Shown here piece by piece: positions 12,201 through 27,200 of a stretch of 64,000 nt of DNA. The notes under the pieces were generated by a model. The model made no database searches and was not told the DNA's origin. It worked only from the letters and a program-made list of their open reading frames with translations. Numbering within the stretch: position 1 is the stretch's first letter; each line of letters opens with the position of its first letter. The position numbers were made by a program, and so were the translations under genes. The stretch is from Callaeas wilsoni (lineage: Eukaryota; Chordata; Aves; Passeriformes; Callaeidae). The stretch covers positions 1 through 64,000 of the forward strand of contig VWPU01002937.1 in NCBI GenBank assembly GCA_013398955.1, in the 5' to 3' direction.

Positions 12201-15200
12201 TACCCTAATCCCCCCCTTGGCATGTTAATTCTTCTTGTCTCTGTACTTGTATCTTATGTCTGAAATTCTTACTGAGGCAACCGGGTCACGTGTGTCTCAC
12301 TGCAGTGCCCTTTCAACCTTTTTTGTGTGGATTTTGTTGCATCTCTTAAAATTCGGTTGGCTGCTATAGTATTTCATCGCTGTTAATTTTGTTCTCAAGA
12401 AAATGTTGCTCTCTGAGATATGGCTGCTTGTCTTATTCCTGTCCTAAATACATTTACTAGCTGTTTGCTAGATATCACATCTGCCTGTGGTTGGCCTACC
12501 TCTTAATGTCCTCTGCAGATCCAAGTTCATTTTTGTGGATAGATCTGAATCATTCTCTGCTGATGGGAGGAGGTGTACCTCTTGGACCACAGCAGTGACA
12601 TGTATCACTGGTGAAATGTAGCTCTGCAGGTGTAACTCATAGGCAGGACTCTCATCACTAACTTAATTATTAGGTTTGGTTTAAATGTGCTGGCTCCAGC
12701 AAGGGTGGTCTTGATTATGTGATGCAATTAATTAAATACATGGTTCCTGAGAAACAACCAGTTTCAAGGATAGCCTTTGAATGCTCATCAAGGTTCAAGT
12801 TCAAACCAGGCGTGTCTGGTTTTTTTTTCTCTGCCAAAGTGAAATTTGCTGCTTTGTCAGATGTAGTGAATGTTGAGCTTCCTTTCTAAGATGTAGTGAA
12901 TGTTGAGCTTCCTTTCTAACATCTGTGCCTTCAGATGGGATTCACCAGCAGTTTAGTTCTTTACTTCCTACTCACAAACACATCCATCAGCATTTCTTTG
13001 AAACTAAAGCTTGTCCTACAAGGCTGTCATCCTTGAGGATGTGATCAACTAGGCTTTTATCCTTCAGTTTGTGCTCAACTAGCCTTTGACATGCTGTTGC
13101 CTTCCAACAAGTCACTGGTCATGTCTCCTGGGAAAATAGAGGTCCTGAGTATTTTCTGTGTAGCTGCACTCAGACCTTGGTCAGCGCGTGGTCATGGCCT
13201 TGTGCTGTGAGTATGGCTAACTGCAAACAGGGCTGAGAGCTTCTGGAAACTGGTGCTGTCCTCAGCTTTATTCTCAGTGAGGAAGATGTTTTTCCTCTTA
13301 AGAGCAGGACACGTGTGAAACGGAACCGCGGCGCTGTTCTAACGCTGCAGTAAGGAAGTACTACATGGTGAAAAGTTAGATGTTAACTGCAAGTTGTATA
13401 TTCTTTTTGTACTCAAAACATTAACCATACTGGGATAAGAATCTTGCTCTTGGTACACCTGTGGTTTGGCCTGCGTGGCTCTTTGTGTTCCAGGACAGTA
13501 TTTCAGCTGATGCAGATGAGTGAGCTGATGGCTGGAACCGTGCAGTGCCTGAGGAAGAGTTCATGTGTGTGCACATGCCATCAGTTGGGGGAATGGTGCT
13601 GGCTGCTGCACGTGGCCATCAGTGCTGTGCCCGGGGTGCTGGTCCTTGCACAATCCTGGCTGTAAAGATCTAAAGCTCTTCCAGTGCTGCTGAGTGGGGT
13701 CTCAGTAGGTGGGAAAGCGTCTTGTGTGATTCCCAGCTGCTCGCAAGGAGCGGGGTCTTTAGGCTATTTACATTGCACTCTTTGCTGTCACGTATTTACC
13801 TTCCAGGCAGCAGCCAGATAACCCCCAAGCCTGTGCCCCTGCTAGAAAGGCCTCCAAGTGGGGTTGCACATTCCAGGCACGTCTGCTGCCCTGCTCTGCT
13901 GGCTCAAGCTGAGTTAGTCATGCATCTCACCAAGCGTGTCAGATCTGAGACGATCTGTCTCTCTTGCTTCTGCTCTCTAAATCCGTGCTCTGTAAAAGAC
14001 AGTAATCAACAAAAGGGCAGTTGGAGTTGCGGAGCCTTGTTATATGATCTTGTCACTTCTTTCACCCTGATCTTCAGAGACAGAGTTTTGAGTGCAGAAG
14101 TATTTTCAGGGGCCTGGGAAAGTGGCTGGGACTGTACTGTTCAGCTGTAGGGCACTGTCTCAAATTAAATAGTGGCAGCCAGTGACAGGAAAATGAAAAA
14201 AATCTCATTTTTTAGGAGAAAAACTGAATGAAAACTTGATGCCATGCTATCTCCTCATGGTCATATTCTGTGTCTGGAAGCTACTGCTAAAGTTCCTAGT
14301 CATTATGTGTGGGATTGCACTATCATGTCTTTAAATATATGCAAAAACCTGTTCATGTGCCTTCCCTCACATGTTTTCCACCTGAGGGCATAATCTAGTG
14401 ACAATACAATCACTTCCCTAGCAACCAGCATGTCATAAACAGGATTATGGCACCTAGACAGGATGGAGGCACAAAAAATTCAGGAAGGATGTGCCCCCTC
14501 ATGTAAATACCCTCATTATCATGGAGCAAAGCAGGGTAAATAGCGATGTGTGGGGGGCACCCAGGGGCTGGGGCACCAGAGAACGTGGAGGAGGAAGGGC
14601 ACAGGTTCACGTGTGTGGTGTGTCCTGAAGCTAGTGCTACAGAGCCTTGAGAAGGTGAATCTGTGTCATTGGCAAGGCGAGGTAAACCCTACAGAGACCC
14701 TGTTACTGATCTCAGGGTGCAAGTGCACCAGGCTGCATTGCCTCAGCTAATGAGATTAAAACCCTGAAGGCACCAGGGACACATTCTAGCCATCTCTTGC
14801 CTTCCTTCTTTCCACTTCCCAGTCATGGACACTCATAGCCTCCAGTCTGTAGAGGGTAGGGTTTGTCTGTGATGAAGTACAGATTTTTTCCCACTAATGC
14901 TGTCTGTAGAGTTAAATTAAAATACTTTCTCAATACACATTCAAGCTTGCTCTCTATTTTAATACAAACTTGAGCTGTTTTATTGTCAAAGATGATGGGA
15001 AGAACCAGCAAAATCAAAAGCTTCTGTCTTTAGCTCCTTCTGCAGAGAAGATAAACAGTGCCTTGTAATGTTCTTCTGCAGACCCATAAAGGAAAGAGAA
15101 CTACTTCACTTGCACAGTTACTGCCAGTGGTATTGTAGTTGGTTTTATGCTGCATAGATTTAAGTGAGAACAGTTACTGAGTGCTTTGTAAGAGTGTTTG

Positions 15201-18200
15201 AGCAGCTGCTCTGCTCTACTTTGTTCTGCTGTTTATGCACCACTTGCTTTCATTCAATAAAAAGCAGCATGAAAACACGGGAGTTATTGCAGATATTTGG
15301 TCTGTGGCTTCAGGGTATCTTATCATGGGGCTGCTCAAAACTTCTTTCTAGTGAATTGCTCTCACTCTGCGGCCTTTGGGTGATGTAACGAATGACTCGA
15401 TTGCTTCAGTCAGTCAAAAGTACTGCTTGGCTCTCTCCCAGAAGCTTTAACACCTGCTAAAAGGGTGAAGAATTCTGGGCAACTGCTGCCAGCCTTTAAG
15501 TGCTGTGAAAAGTCTCTTGTCAAAGATCCAGCTTTCTGTCCAGGTTGGGAGTCGAGATAATGTTCCCCACTAATCTAATGGGCTTGGTCAGAGCAGCTCT
15601 AAGTCTGTATTGTTGCCCGAACCACTTTTTGTAGTGATGGTGTTTTTAGAGAGCTGAGTTTGTGGAAAGGGATCCTGATCACTGGTAGTGATAGAAAATT
15701 GCTGAGGAGGACATGACTCTTGTTTTTGTTGTATTTTTACTGCTGGTCTTGCAATCAGTGAGGTCTGACAGCCCCACCTGATTAGAGAATAAGCTTCAGT
15801 AAGAGATACTGTGAGTCCTACACTGGGGCAAGTAGTTTTTTTTGTTCCTGATTGGGATGCTCACCCAAAATACATTCACAAATGAGGCTTAAAATACCTG
15901 TCTATAAAGAATAGAAAGAAAAATTCCCTATAGGAAAAGGTGGATCTCGAGCTTGAGATATTTCAAGTGCAAGTTGAATGTGTGGTTCGGTCTGGCTTAA
16001 AAATATGTATAAAACTACTCAAATGCAAAATGATACACCTGGCTCCCTTTTGTGGCAACCTTTATGGGAGAGTTCATGCATTGCCTGGGGTTTTTCTGCT
16101 TTACACACTGGTGAATCCCACTTTGTGATGATGTTCCAAACGGGCAAATTGCTGATCTGCACATGAAACAAGGTATTTGGTGCTGCAGAAAAGCTGTTTG
16201 CAAATGCAGAGTTAGCCATGAAGGTAACTGCAGGTATTAGCGCTGGAGGTTGCTATAAAGCCAAGGAATGTGCTCCACTCGTCAAGATAAGGTGGCTGAA
16301 AGTCCGGCCAGCAGCAGCAGTGAACTGAAAGACACTGAAATAAAAGTAAACGCAGGCAAATAGCAAATAAGTAACTAAGCACCAGTTCCTGGTGTAGATT
16401 TGATGACAATGTGTTCCAGGAACCACAGCAGCAAGAAAAGGTGAGATCATGTATTTCTGCATTTGTTTTTCTGGAACCTCTCACTGAGGATGCTGATCTG
16501 GCACTAACAGCTGTTTTTAAGTAGCCTAATTTAATTCTTAAGTTTGTGTAAGTGCTCCCTGCAGGACTGATAAATGCTATTTGTGTTGTTGTTAGTGGGA
16601 GTGGCCAGCCTTGGTGATGTTGCAAACATACAAAAGTAATTTTAAGGTTCCACAAAGTGTGTGTTGAATGATAGGCCAAAAGTCAGAGCAACCACAGGGA
16701 TGGTTCCTAGCAGGAATGACCCATTGCTCAGCTGTCAATGGCTGTGGCCTGAATGTTGTGTGGGAGGCTGGATTAAAAAGTCCTTCCCAAGAATTTTCAG
16801 GCCAGGACTCCCCTGACTCCATGTTTCAGAGAGCTGCAGTAGATGAGTGCAGAGTAGTAAGTGGAGGAGGCAGCTGGCTGTTGTCCATTGGATTTCTTCT
16901 TCCTGTGCTGGATCGCTCCCTGTACTTCCAGTTTGAGTGTTGTGGGCTGTGTTTCTAACCTGAGATGTGAGGCTGAAAACAGCAGACTGAAGAGTCTGTG
17001 CTCCTGGGTTTTCATTCTGAAAGGCATTGTAACCCAAAATCTCCCAGTCAGTAGTTGTGGATGTATTGGAGAAAGAAGAAGGGCCTGCTTTGTGGGTTAG
17101 AAGTGCAAGTCCCTCCCAGGGCCAAGCGAGGATCTGGTGAGCAGGAGCACTGGAGGCTGCTCTTCAGCAGGTGCTGCTGAATCCTGCTCTGGTGGCTGCC
17201 CTTGTGCAGGTGCTGTGCTTTGACTGAAGAAGCCTTTCCCTTGAGGTTTGTTGGGTGGTTGTGCAACACCTCGGGCTTGGCCCGTCAAGCTCTTCTGCTG
17301 CAGCACTTCTGCCTTGTTGTGATTCTTCATGGCTAGAAAGCATTGGTTATTAATCCAAAGGTAGCATTGAGAAGACACAGAAATACACAATATATACAGT
17401 AATCTCAGCATACCTCGGTAGAGGTAAGAGAAAAAGGAGTTGGTGGGAAGAATAGCTCAGGATTACACTGTGAGGGGGGAACTATCAGCCAGTTTGGGAT
17501 GTGAAAGAAAATGTACTTCCTCCTTCTACTTTTTAATAGTTTTGTCCTCAGTGAGTAGTGTTGTGGCCTCTCTGAAGGAAGGCTTCAGCGTGTTTAAGGT
17601 TTTTGAGGTCAAAGGCCCGGGACTGCTGACTGGTGAGGCTGTCTTTTGGTGGGAGGATGTGATGCTTTCCGAATGCAGAACTGCACTTGTGAGATGAATA
17701 GTCTTTGAGTGGGTGGAGAAGTGGGGGAAGTCTCCATTGTCAACAGCAAGTGTCCAAAGTGGCTTAAATTTCCCAGTGAAATACACAGTGAAAGGTTGCA
17801 AAGGGTTAGCTTATCACAAGTAGAGAAATCAAATTGCAGTCAGTGCCTTTTTTAAAAGGCACAAATTTCGCTTTTAGCTTGTGGGGCTCACTTTTTTCCT
17901 AGACAAAGTTTGGTGTTTAGTGCACCTCATAGCATTATGTAAGTGTGCGTGGAGTGCTCCTCACAGACCAGCATTGCCAGCCGAAGGTGTGTCAGGATGG
18001 AGGCTTTCCTCCCTGGTTCCCAGCTGTGAAGGAACAGGGGAGCTGCCTGCTGTGCTGACACTGGTACTCCAGGCCAGGCTGGAGCAGCAATCCCAAGTAA
18101 CGGGATCTGCTCGGTGGCCGTGTCCGAGTGACACACGGCTCAGTGCAGAGGGCTGGCTTGTACCTGTGTGCAAGCTCCGAGCAGCTAAAGCTTCCACAGG

Positions 18201-21200
18201 GCACGTGGGCTTGGCATTTCTGCCTCTCAAACTCATCCAAGGAGTGTTCTGCTGAGAGGTAGAAGCTTTGCAATAATTTCTTCCCCAGATGTAGCTGCTG
18301 TGAAAACAAACGTTGAAGGACTATTTTCTCACAATGGTCCTCTATCAAGGGCGCTTCAGCGTTCACAAGTTACTGGATTAGCATAACAAGGGTGGCTTGA
18401 AGCAATGCTGATAAGAGCAGAGTGTTTCCTGCTAGAATTATGATCGAGCAACTTATAATTCTGCTGTCTTGCACTTTTTTCAATCCTGGACTTAAAAGGA
18501 AAGCTTTGGCTGCTGAAGTGTCACCACTTCCTCTTCTGCATCTGTAAAGTGCAGAAGGAATTGGTGCTGTCCAAGTCTGCAGTGCACAGGCTGGGGCTGG
18601 TGCTAGAAGAGGTCACTCTTCTGGGAACTGTGGAGCATTGCAAAATATTTCCTCCCTTGTGCTATGTTTGGAAAGACTGTTTTTTCTAATAACCCAGATA
18701 AACTGTGTGTTCTCAAGTCCTGTGTGGTTTGAGTGTTTTGTTGGTGGTTTTTTATTTAGATTCTTTTTGCAACATGCAGGTGCTTAGATATACTCGAAGA
18801 GCCCAGGAGAAAACTTAGTGTTGTCACTTTCCTTACAAGCTGGGCAAGAGTTTTGAAATTGTTTTTAAAACTCCCAAACAATCAAACCCAAACATCTTCA
18901 TGTTGTAGAAATCCATGCAAACAAATTGACTTTGGGTTTGTCTGTGTGTACACTGAAACCTCAGGAAATCCCATAGCTATATGGAGCCCAAACTTTGCTG
19001 CAAAGTTTATAATTGCGATCTGAATCTTTGAAAAATGGGTCTGTTTCTCTACAGAGTTGCAAATCTCTTTTTTTAAACATTATGGGGAGGGAGATTCCGA
19101 CCAGCACTTTCTGGCGTTGTCTGTAACTGTGTGCTCAAAGTCTTCTTTACTTTTTAATGACATTGAAGACTTTTTCTGGTCCTGATTTCCCATGGAATGG
19201 CACTGCTGTATCAGTGCTGCAGTGCCAAGGCCTGCGTGTATTGGTGCATCCAGCACCTATTTGGAATAAATTCATTTATATTGCTTGTTGAACAAGATAA
19301 AAACATGGATAGTACTTATTCTAACATACTGAGCACGATTTAAAATTAGATTTGGGCTGTGAACATGGATGTTTGTCTGTGATAGGCACCTACAGGCAAG
19401 ACCTCAGAAAAAAAATAGTGAAAAATTGTGGTTTCAACACTGAGTCTTTGTTTGTAAATGACACCTAAATCTGAGGTCCTGCATGGGGGAATTCTAACAC
19501 TGATGTGACTCTTCCATCCCTAATAAAACTTGCAGTTTTAGACCTTTTGATCACACCTGTGTGAAGTGAAAGTTTGTGGTTCCTGAGGTCATGGTCCAGG
19601 AGGGTGGCTGGAACATTTTGCACGCTGGGGCTGCTCAGTGATTAAATCAAGGAACTGAGGAGGCTGGAAACAGGTTTTCACCCCAGCTCAGAGGCAGGTC
19701 TGGTTCCAGTTACAGAGTAACGAGGCCTGCTAGGCACAGGAGCAGCCCTGCTAGCCAGGGGCCAGGGTGTTTGAGCAGCTGTCCAGTGAACCAGGCTGAA
19801 CATCTGATCAGGCACGAAACACTGGATGTTCAAGGCAGATGAATTGTTATAACCCTGGCCTGGCATAAACCTGGCATAGAAACAGGGTCCCTGTGCCTTC
19901 ATAGTGCTTCAGCACTAAGAGTTGGGTGGAAAAGCATGGGACATGACAGGCTTTGTGTTGAATCTCCCTTTTGGAATGTCTTGGAGTGCTGAATCAAAAA
20001 GCACAAATCAGGAACCAAATAAAAGGTTGCTGGCTGACTTCTGTCTTCATGTGACTCCATAGGCTTTTCTAAGCCATAGCTTTTTTTAAACCATCATGGA
20101 AAAAAACACACTTCTGGTTTTGGCTTATAGATGAGTTGTTTCCTGCCCTTTATGGCTTCTTTCTGGTTTGGAGGTGGAAACAATGCTGAGAGCAAATAGA
20201 ACAACCCACTGGACTGCTGGTGAAAGGGTCTGTAATAACATTTTATTTCTGGTTAATTTGTGACCTGCAGAATTGTAGCTGAGCAGGGAAAATTCCTCTT
20301 AAAGCGCTAACATCAACCCATCCTTTTCAGAGCTTATTCTCTCTTTATTTCTCTCTGCCCTTAAGACCACGCTCTCCATCACTTTAACAGTCTTGAGCTG
20401 TTCTTGTTGCCACGTGAGCAGACGATCAATTTTCCCCTTCTACGGCAGTAGATTATCTGTGATGTGATGCTCCCCTTGGGTGGTGTGTGTGCATCTGCTC
20501 CTCACCAACGTGCACCAAAGCTTTGGAAGTGACAGGTGAAATGGGATGTGGCCGTTGCGTGTGACAGTGTCTGGGGCAGGGGTGCAATAGGCAGGGGTGC
20601 AATGCCACTCCACAGCTGGACGAGCAGTGGCACAGATGCTTCTCTTCACTGGACCTGGAGCTCAGCTGGTGTCTGTAACATAGCTCCAGTCCCCACCTTC
20701 CCTGCAAGCTCCCCTCTTGAAAGTCCATCTGCATTTTGAAGCCCTCTTCAGAGTTGTACCTCTTCAGAAGAGTAATGAGGTTGAAAGCGAGATACAGGGC
20801 TGTGTGGCTCAGTTCAGGCCCATCCGTTTGTCAGGGAAATGGTTTTCCAGTGCTGCATTCCAATAGGAAGTGTCAAGTCTGATAAATAGGCTCGAGCTTC
20901 CTTACTTCTTCATTTCCCCTAGAGCTTAGTTTCTAGAAAGACATATTGTTATGTAAAATATTGGAGATAGTCACCAGGGACCGACCTGGAGTGGAGACGG
21001 GGCAGAAATATTTTAATTTTGAAGCTGGCTGGATAAACACTTAAATGAACAAACACTTTCTTTTATTTTATAGGGACTTTACTTAAAAAAAAAAAAGAGG
21101 AAGGGAACCAAGATTGATACATTGAAGTGTCTGGGAGGGAACATCCTTTCAGATGTTTGGTGTGTTGGAGATAAAGGCAGCCTCCCTTTAATCAGTGACC

Positions 21201-24200
21201 TTTTTTCCAAGTGCTTTTTTAAAGCAGTGCAGCCAGTGAGTCTGGGTTTCTGGGTTTCTTGTTTCTGGGCACTGGCTGAAATAGCTCTTCCTGCTGGAAT
21301 CAAAATCGGAAATGACCTGAGCTGCACATGCTGGACAAGAGGAAGAAGGGGAGTGGCTTGCTGGCTGGAAAGTTGGTAGTTCTGTTTATCTGTTCAGTAG
21401 CTGAGAAATAATTACTTTTCAAGTGTTCAGAATTTGGCTGGTGGGACCATTCATTGTCTTGTTATCCATGGAAGTACGATGATGGGAAAAAGTGGTGTTC
21501 TCCTATAAGATTTTAGTTATAATAAAATTCGTGAGTAATATTGTTATAAAACCATTTTTTTCATCAACACCACTTTCACAGAGAGAGTTGCCCTGAATGT
21601 GCATCAGATCTATTAGTCTGAATAGGGGTTTTTACGTGCTTGGTGACCAGAAGGAAGGCAGTCAGGTGACAGCCACGCGTGGGATATGGCTGGACATGCT
21701 TTAACCCCGGTCACATTGGTTTGCAGTGTCACACTAGTCATGTGTGCTATTTAAGTGTTTTAGCCAGTTATTCCCAGGCTCCATGGATGGAATTTAAAGT
21801 TAACTTTAGAACTAAGAACCACTTGAAAATTTTTTTTTTCTTACAATATCAGCATGCATTCAAAAGAGTTAAGAGGTTCGTTTTCAAGATCATGCGATGT
21901 TGATGCTTTTGAATCTTTTAGTCTGCATTGAATAATTATAAAAGGGCTTCTTCTCTTATTTAATTTTTGCGGGAGTAAATTTTTCCTAATGCCTGTTTGC
22001 TGGGGAGTAGCCAAAGGATCTGAATCTTGATGATGGCTTCAATTTTGTTTTTTCAGTTGAGGGGAGAGAAGAAAAGAAAATGGGTGTCTCTAAAGGACAG
22101 ACTGAAGTGACTAGCATGTCCTAAATGTTAACGATGAGGTCTTCCTTAGTGCTTTGGCCTGGCAGTCTGGGTGCTTTTATACTTGCTTTGGGATGGTCAG
22201 TATCTCCAGACTAGCAGTAGTTCTCAGGGATGGTGGTGTTTTCCAGAGGCACAAACTTCAGTTGAAGAACAATTATAATATTGAAGTTTTGTGAATAGCT
22301 ACTCTTTCCTATACCCGAGAGAGCCACTTTTGTGCCTGGAGAAGTCACTAAGGATTTGGGCAAAAAGGACCAAAGACTAAACCTAGCTTGTCTAGAGATC
22401 AAATGCTCCACTGGAGTGAGTATTAAAAATAGTTTGGGGAGCTAAAATGATCTTTGGTGCCTACAGCAATGAACTGCATGAAATAATCCTGCTCAAGTCC
22501 TGGGATATTAGAGGCTTACTTTGAGCTGACCTCCCGTTAAAGTACTTGAAACGACAGCCCTTGCAATTCAGCTTGTCTAACTTGATTAGATTTTATCTGG
22601 AGCTTGATTGAATTTGTGAACAAGATTATGAAAAGCAACATGACTGACAATGAGGTGAACAGTCTTTGAGGGGAAATTCTCTGGTATCCCAGAGGGTAGT
22701 GCTTTTAAGTTCAGTTATGAATATTAGGATTCCTTGATTAAGTTAGTTACAGGTTTTAATAAGGCATTCTTGCTGCTGTGCATCAGTTTAACACAAAGCT
22801 TGCGTGGTGTTTGCTTCCATCTTAAGCATCCTGAAAGGGAAGGGTCTTCTTCCCATCTTAGCTGTTACCAAACTGGTCTTGGAGCCCCTGGGATCTTGTT
22901 ATTTTAGGGAAGGGCTTTGATCATCAAGCACAGCAGCAGAAATAGCCTTGCTTGTTAGTGTGGAGCTGTGTCCGCTGTGCTTCACTGCTCCGGCAGGGTC
23001 AGATGGGAGACGATGACCTCTGCGCAGTTCACCTAAACAACACGTCTTGGTATTTGTGTAGTGGATATCAAAGTCAGTCTCACTTGAGGACACAGGGATT
23101 TACAGCCTTTTTTTGTAAGAGGAGAAGAAAAGAGAGGAAAACCTGGATATCTTCTGTCTGTGGATGGGGTAAATGACAGGTTTTGGAAGCAGCTGTGCTA
23201 CCTACTGTTTCCTTTTCCTGGCTGTTCTAGTAAGAGTGACGTTGTCTCCAGCTCAGAGACCACACCAGTGGTGTGGCGAGTGATTGCTTGAGCCCAGGGA
23301 GAGCCACACTACCCATCACAGGCTCAATTGTCACAACTTTTCGTTGTGGCTTTCTTGTTTTTCTTCTCTTGCTAAATGTTCAGCTGTGATGTTGGAGAAG
23401 AGAAAGAAAAAGGTCTGACACCTTCATATGTAGCGGCAGCTGTTAATGAGGAAAGTAGTACTTTGTCAAAACTGGGGAGGTCTCACTTATTAAAACTGTG
23501 CTTTTTACCTCTTTTTTTCTCGTTGAAGTAAAAGTAAGTTGATTCAGAAATAACAGTAATTTATAAGCTTGAGAACTGTGGCCATATAAATGATTACAGA
23601 CCTTTTTGGCTACTGCCAAGTGATAAAGAAATCTAATATTTAGCTGTCTGCTTATCAAATGTCTTTACAAGTAGTTTTGCTCAAAGCAACCAACAGCAGA
23701 TGTGACAGATTTTCAAATGAATTTGTACACTTAGTCCCTAAAAACTTTTAAGTTGTTTTAGTAAAGAGTAAGCTGGCAGGATCTAGTCCTCTCTGACAAG
23801 AAAGTGTGTGAAGGTGCTGTATTTCTTGGAGCTTTTCCCTGTTTGAGACAACCATAGCAATGGTTGTGTGAGACACCCAGCAATGGGTGTGTGTATGTTT
23901 GTGTGCAGGAAATCTGTGGGTTTTGTCTTTAAGATATTAAATCTGCTCTTTGTTCTATCCCCAGCAGAGCTGGCAGCATGGATTGCTTCAGGGCCTCCCA
24001 TTTCAGTGCAGAGTTGGCTCATCAGGAGCCAAGCTCATCTATTTGACTTCATTCTAGTGCTTCTCATCTGCCTCGGTGCTGTTTGATCAGCTGAGGGGCA
24101 GGCAATTTAGGGCAGGCAGTGACACAAAACACAGTTGTTTCTGCAGTGGTTTGGCTTTTGGTTTATAAATAGTGGGAAGCAGGTGGGTGTTCCTGGCTGC

Positions 24201-27200
24201 ATAAACAATTGCTGTAAGTACAGTTGTGTAATGGCAAAAAGGGAGAGGTGCTGCTGCTTTTTCCCCCACCCCAAGTCACTGAGTGGGGCAAGCTCAGAGC
24301 GAGCACTGTGGGGCTTCACTGTCGGAGAAGATGCACCTGATCAATGGTGCCTGCTCAGAAGATGAGCTTCTCCTGCACATGCTGGGAAATGGGGTAGAGG
24401 AGTTCATTCTTTTCTTAGCTCTAAGTGCTCCTGGAAGATAACGACTTGGGGTCTGGATGGAGAGAATTTCAGACCTTTCTTGTGCTAGAGACTGCAAATC
24501 ATTGCATTTGAGTTCTGTGTCTTAGATTAATTTTTACTTGGACCTAATGGGGATTTGGCTTAGGTTGTTGCTCAAGAGGGAAGCTGTAACAAGCTCTCAT
24601 GCTGTGAGCCATGGTGGTCAGGCAGTAGGACTGGCTTTGCCCCTCCACATCCTTAGCAGGCTTCATGACCTGCTCTGTGCTTGTGGTGGTGGTGGTGAGC
24701 CCAACAGCTATATCAGTTGCTTTCCCACATGATGCCAGTTTCTGTGCTCTCTTCTGCTTGTTCTGTGAGAATTCTGATCTTCTCTTGTAAACTTTGGTGT
24801 GGTCTGGAACCCTGGGATTGGAGCCCTTTCACCGGGAAGCTGAAGCTGAGGCTGGGTAGCTTTCTCTGTAGAGACCGCTTCCTCCCTCACTTTCCTAAAT
24901 TAATGGAGTGAAACACCTACAGAAGCAGCACTTGTGCTGTGCACTGCTGCCTTTGAGGAGTATTAATCCCTTTTGGGTGTCAGCACTTCTCTGAGCTGTG
25001 TCAGGCACAAGCACAGCTGCACATCTTACTCCTTCCCCTCCGCTCCCTCCTTATTTCTGCAGTTCTGCCTTCCCGCTTGTCAAGGAAAACCTGAGCTGTG
25101 GACGGAGATAGAGCATGTGATTATCCTATATTCCTGTTGTGATAACTTGGTGTGGCTGCTCGTTTGTTTAACCAAGGTCCTGTCTCCTTTGGCTGCCTCC
25201 CTGCCTGACCTCCGCTGGGGACAGGCGATCGATACTGGGCTGAGCTGGGCAGGATGAGCTGGAGCGGTGATGCTGGCCGGGCCGGGCTGTGGGGATGCGG
25301 AGGAGGGGTTGAGCAGGGAGCTCTCATGCGAGCTGGCAGCCTCCCACCTCCCGGGCTCGTTGCTGTGCAGCTCTGGAAGGCAGCAGCCAATGGGATGCAG
25401 GAGCATCCGTGCAGTTGGGCTTGCCGAATAACTCCCGAGGTGCCTTGTTTTCAGTCTGAAGCATGTAACTTCTCTATTGCTGCTCTTTCCCTTTCCCTAC
25501 CTTTCCCCTTCTCTCCCCTCAGCTGTCTCACTGTATTGTTTTGAGGAACAACATGCACGCTGTTGAATCTCTCTGACTCTGATGGTACTTGCTGTGTTTC
25601 TCACGCCCGCAGAGTGACTGCCCAGTGTGGGGGAGATCCGTCACCTCTTGGTCCTTGGTGACCGTGTCAGATGGGGTGGGCCATGCAACTGGAGGCAAAC
25701 CCGAGCTCTGAAGGCTTGTGCTTTGCCCACCCCCGTAAGCAAGCTGAAAGTAGCCCTAAATGGGCTCATCAGCCACTTCACATGTATGGAGTCTCTTCCA
25801 GTTGTGTGTCGGTATAAACGTGGGGTAGCTGCTCCCCAGTGCAGGAGAAGAGCTGGTGAACTGGAGCATGTGTAGGGGAAAGCCACTGACATGGTCAGAG
25901 CCTGACCTGTGAAGGGAGCCTGGGACACTTGGGACCCTTCAGCCTGGAGTGGAGAAGGACAGATGACAGATCTGTGAGCAGCCTTTGCGTAACTGAAGGA
26001 GGGGCTTGGAGAAGATGGTTCCAGGCTCCTTTCAGAGGCACCTAGAAAAGGGCAAGCAACAACAACCATAAGCTGAAATGAGAAATAGAACATGGTTGCA
26101 GTCACTTATGAGCGTTTTCCTTTATAGTGCTGGAGCAGGGGCTGAGGGAAGCTTTGGGAACTTGAATGTTAGAGACACTTGAAACTTGCCCGGGCAAGGC
26201 TCTGAGCAACCCCATCTATTAAATTAGCCCTACTTTAAGCAGCAGGTTGCACTACAGTGACCTCCAGAGGTCTTTTCCATCCTATTGTTTTCTACTATTG
26301 TATGGAATGTGTGGAATTGAGGTTTGTCTCCGAAACGTCAGTAACATGTTGACACAGCACCAGTAACGTGTTGACATAGTGGAGCGAACGCTGTAAAGCT
26401 GGAGCTTTAAATGTGGACATTTAACATTTATGGGAATTAACCTTTCAGGACTCTGTGGTGCCTGTTTTCAAGTTACTGGGAAAAGAGATGAAATAACCAT
26501 GAATGGTGCTTTCCCCCTTCTCTGTGGGGTGCCGAGTTAAGGCTGAATGGTGCTTTGTTTTCCCAGGTACCCCCTCCTGCCCTGTTAGTGTGATCTCTGT
26601 TTTATAAGTATGCCTTTCATTCATATATTGTCCATACAATCCTTTCAGAGGAGTCAGGGCTAACATTAAAGACACAGTCATTCTTATTTTCTCTTTAATA
26701 AGGTCCAGTGATGTGCAAGTGGGTTACAATCTAACTGTAATGGAAAGCTAATCACCGGCCTTTTCCACCCTCTGGGATCCCAGGAGGTTAGTGGAACAGC
26801 ACACTGTCCCAGTTTCTCTTCCTCATGTGTGTGATGATTGCATTTTATAGTTTTGTTTGGTATTTTAAGCATGACTCTTGATAAGCTAGTTTGATAGCTG
26901 GCTGCTATGTCTAGGACCAGCATTTGACAGATGACTTCAGAGGGGGAAAGCAACTTAAGTAGCTTAATAGGATTTAGCTCTGTCTACACTGTCCTGCCAG
27001 AGCATGTTATAAACCACTTTAGTGGGATTCCTTCTTTAGATATAGCCATGACATAAGTGCAGACAGAACCTCTAAGAGAACTCTGGGAACTTTCCTGAAA
27101 AATCAATCTCTGTGGTTCAGAAGAATTGCTGAATGAATGAATGAATATCAGTGCAGGAACTCGAGGAATCCCACCAGCACTGATCTCATGAGCAGGATAA

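Larger units (their letters stand above)
10171..25849. other. intron 1, middle unique sequence
   Basis: This is mostly unique intronic DNA. It holds two 30-bp tandem duplications (12861-12920, 13021-13090), a poly-A run near 21084-21096, a GTG triplet run near 24682 and a GC-richer patch near 25190-25440. I see no gene, RNA or recognisable transposon. Several antisense and sense frames exceed 100 codons (for example 13722-14150, 16212-16679, 17881-18366) but have no recognisable motif or splice context. Confidence 0.55.

Noticed and set aside
16212..16679. 155-codon antisense frame in intron 1, with cysteine-rich hydrophobic stretches
   Set aside because: No family resemblance and overlapping sense frames of similar length. 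Expected by chance in 37 kb of intron.
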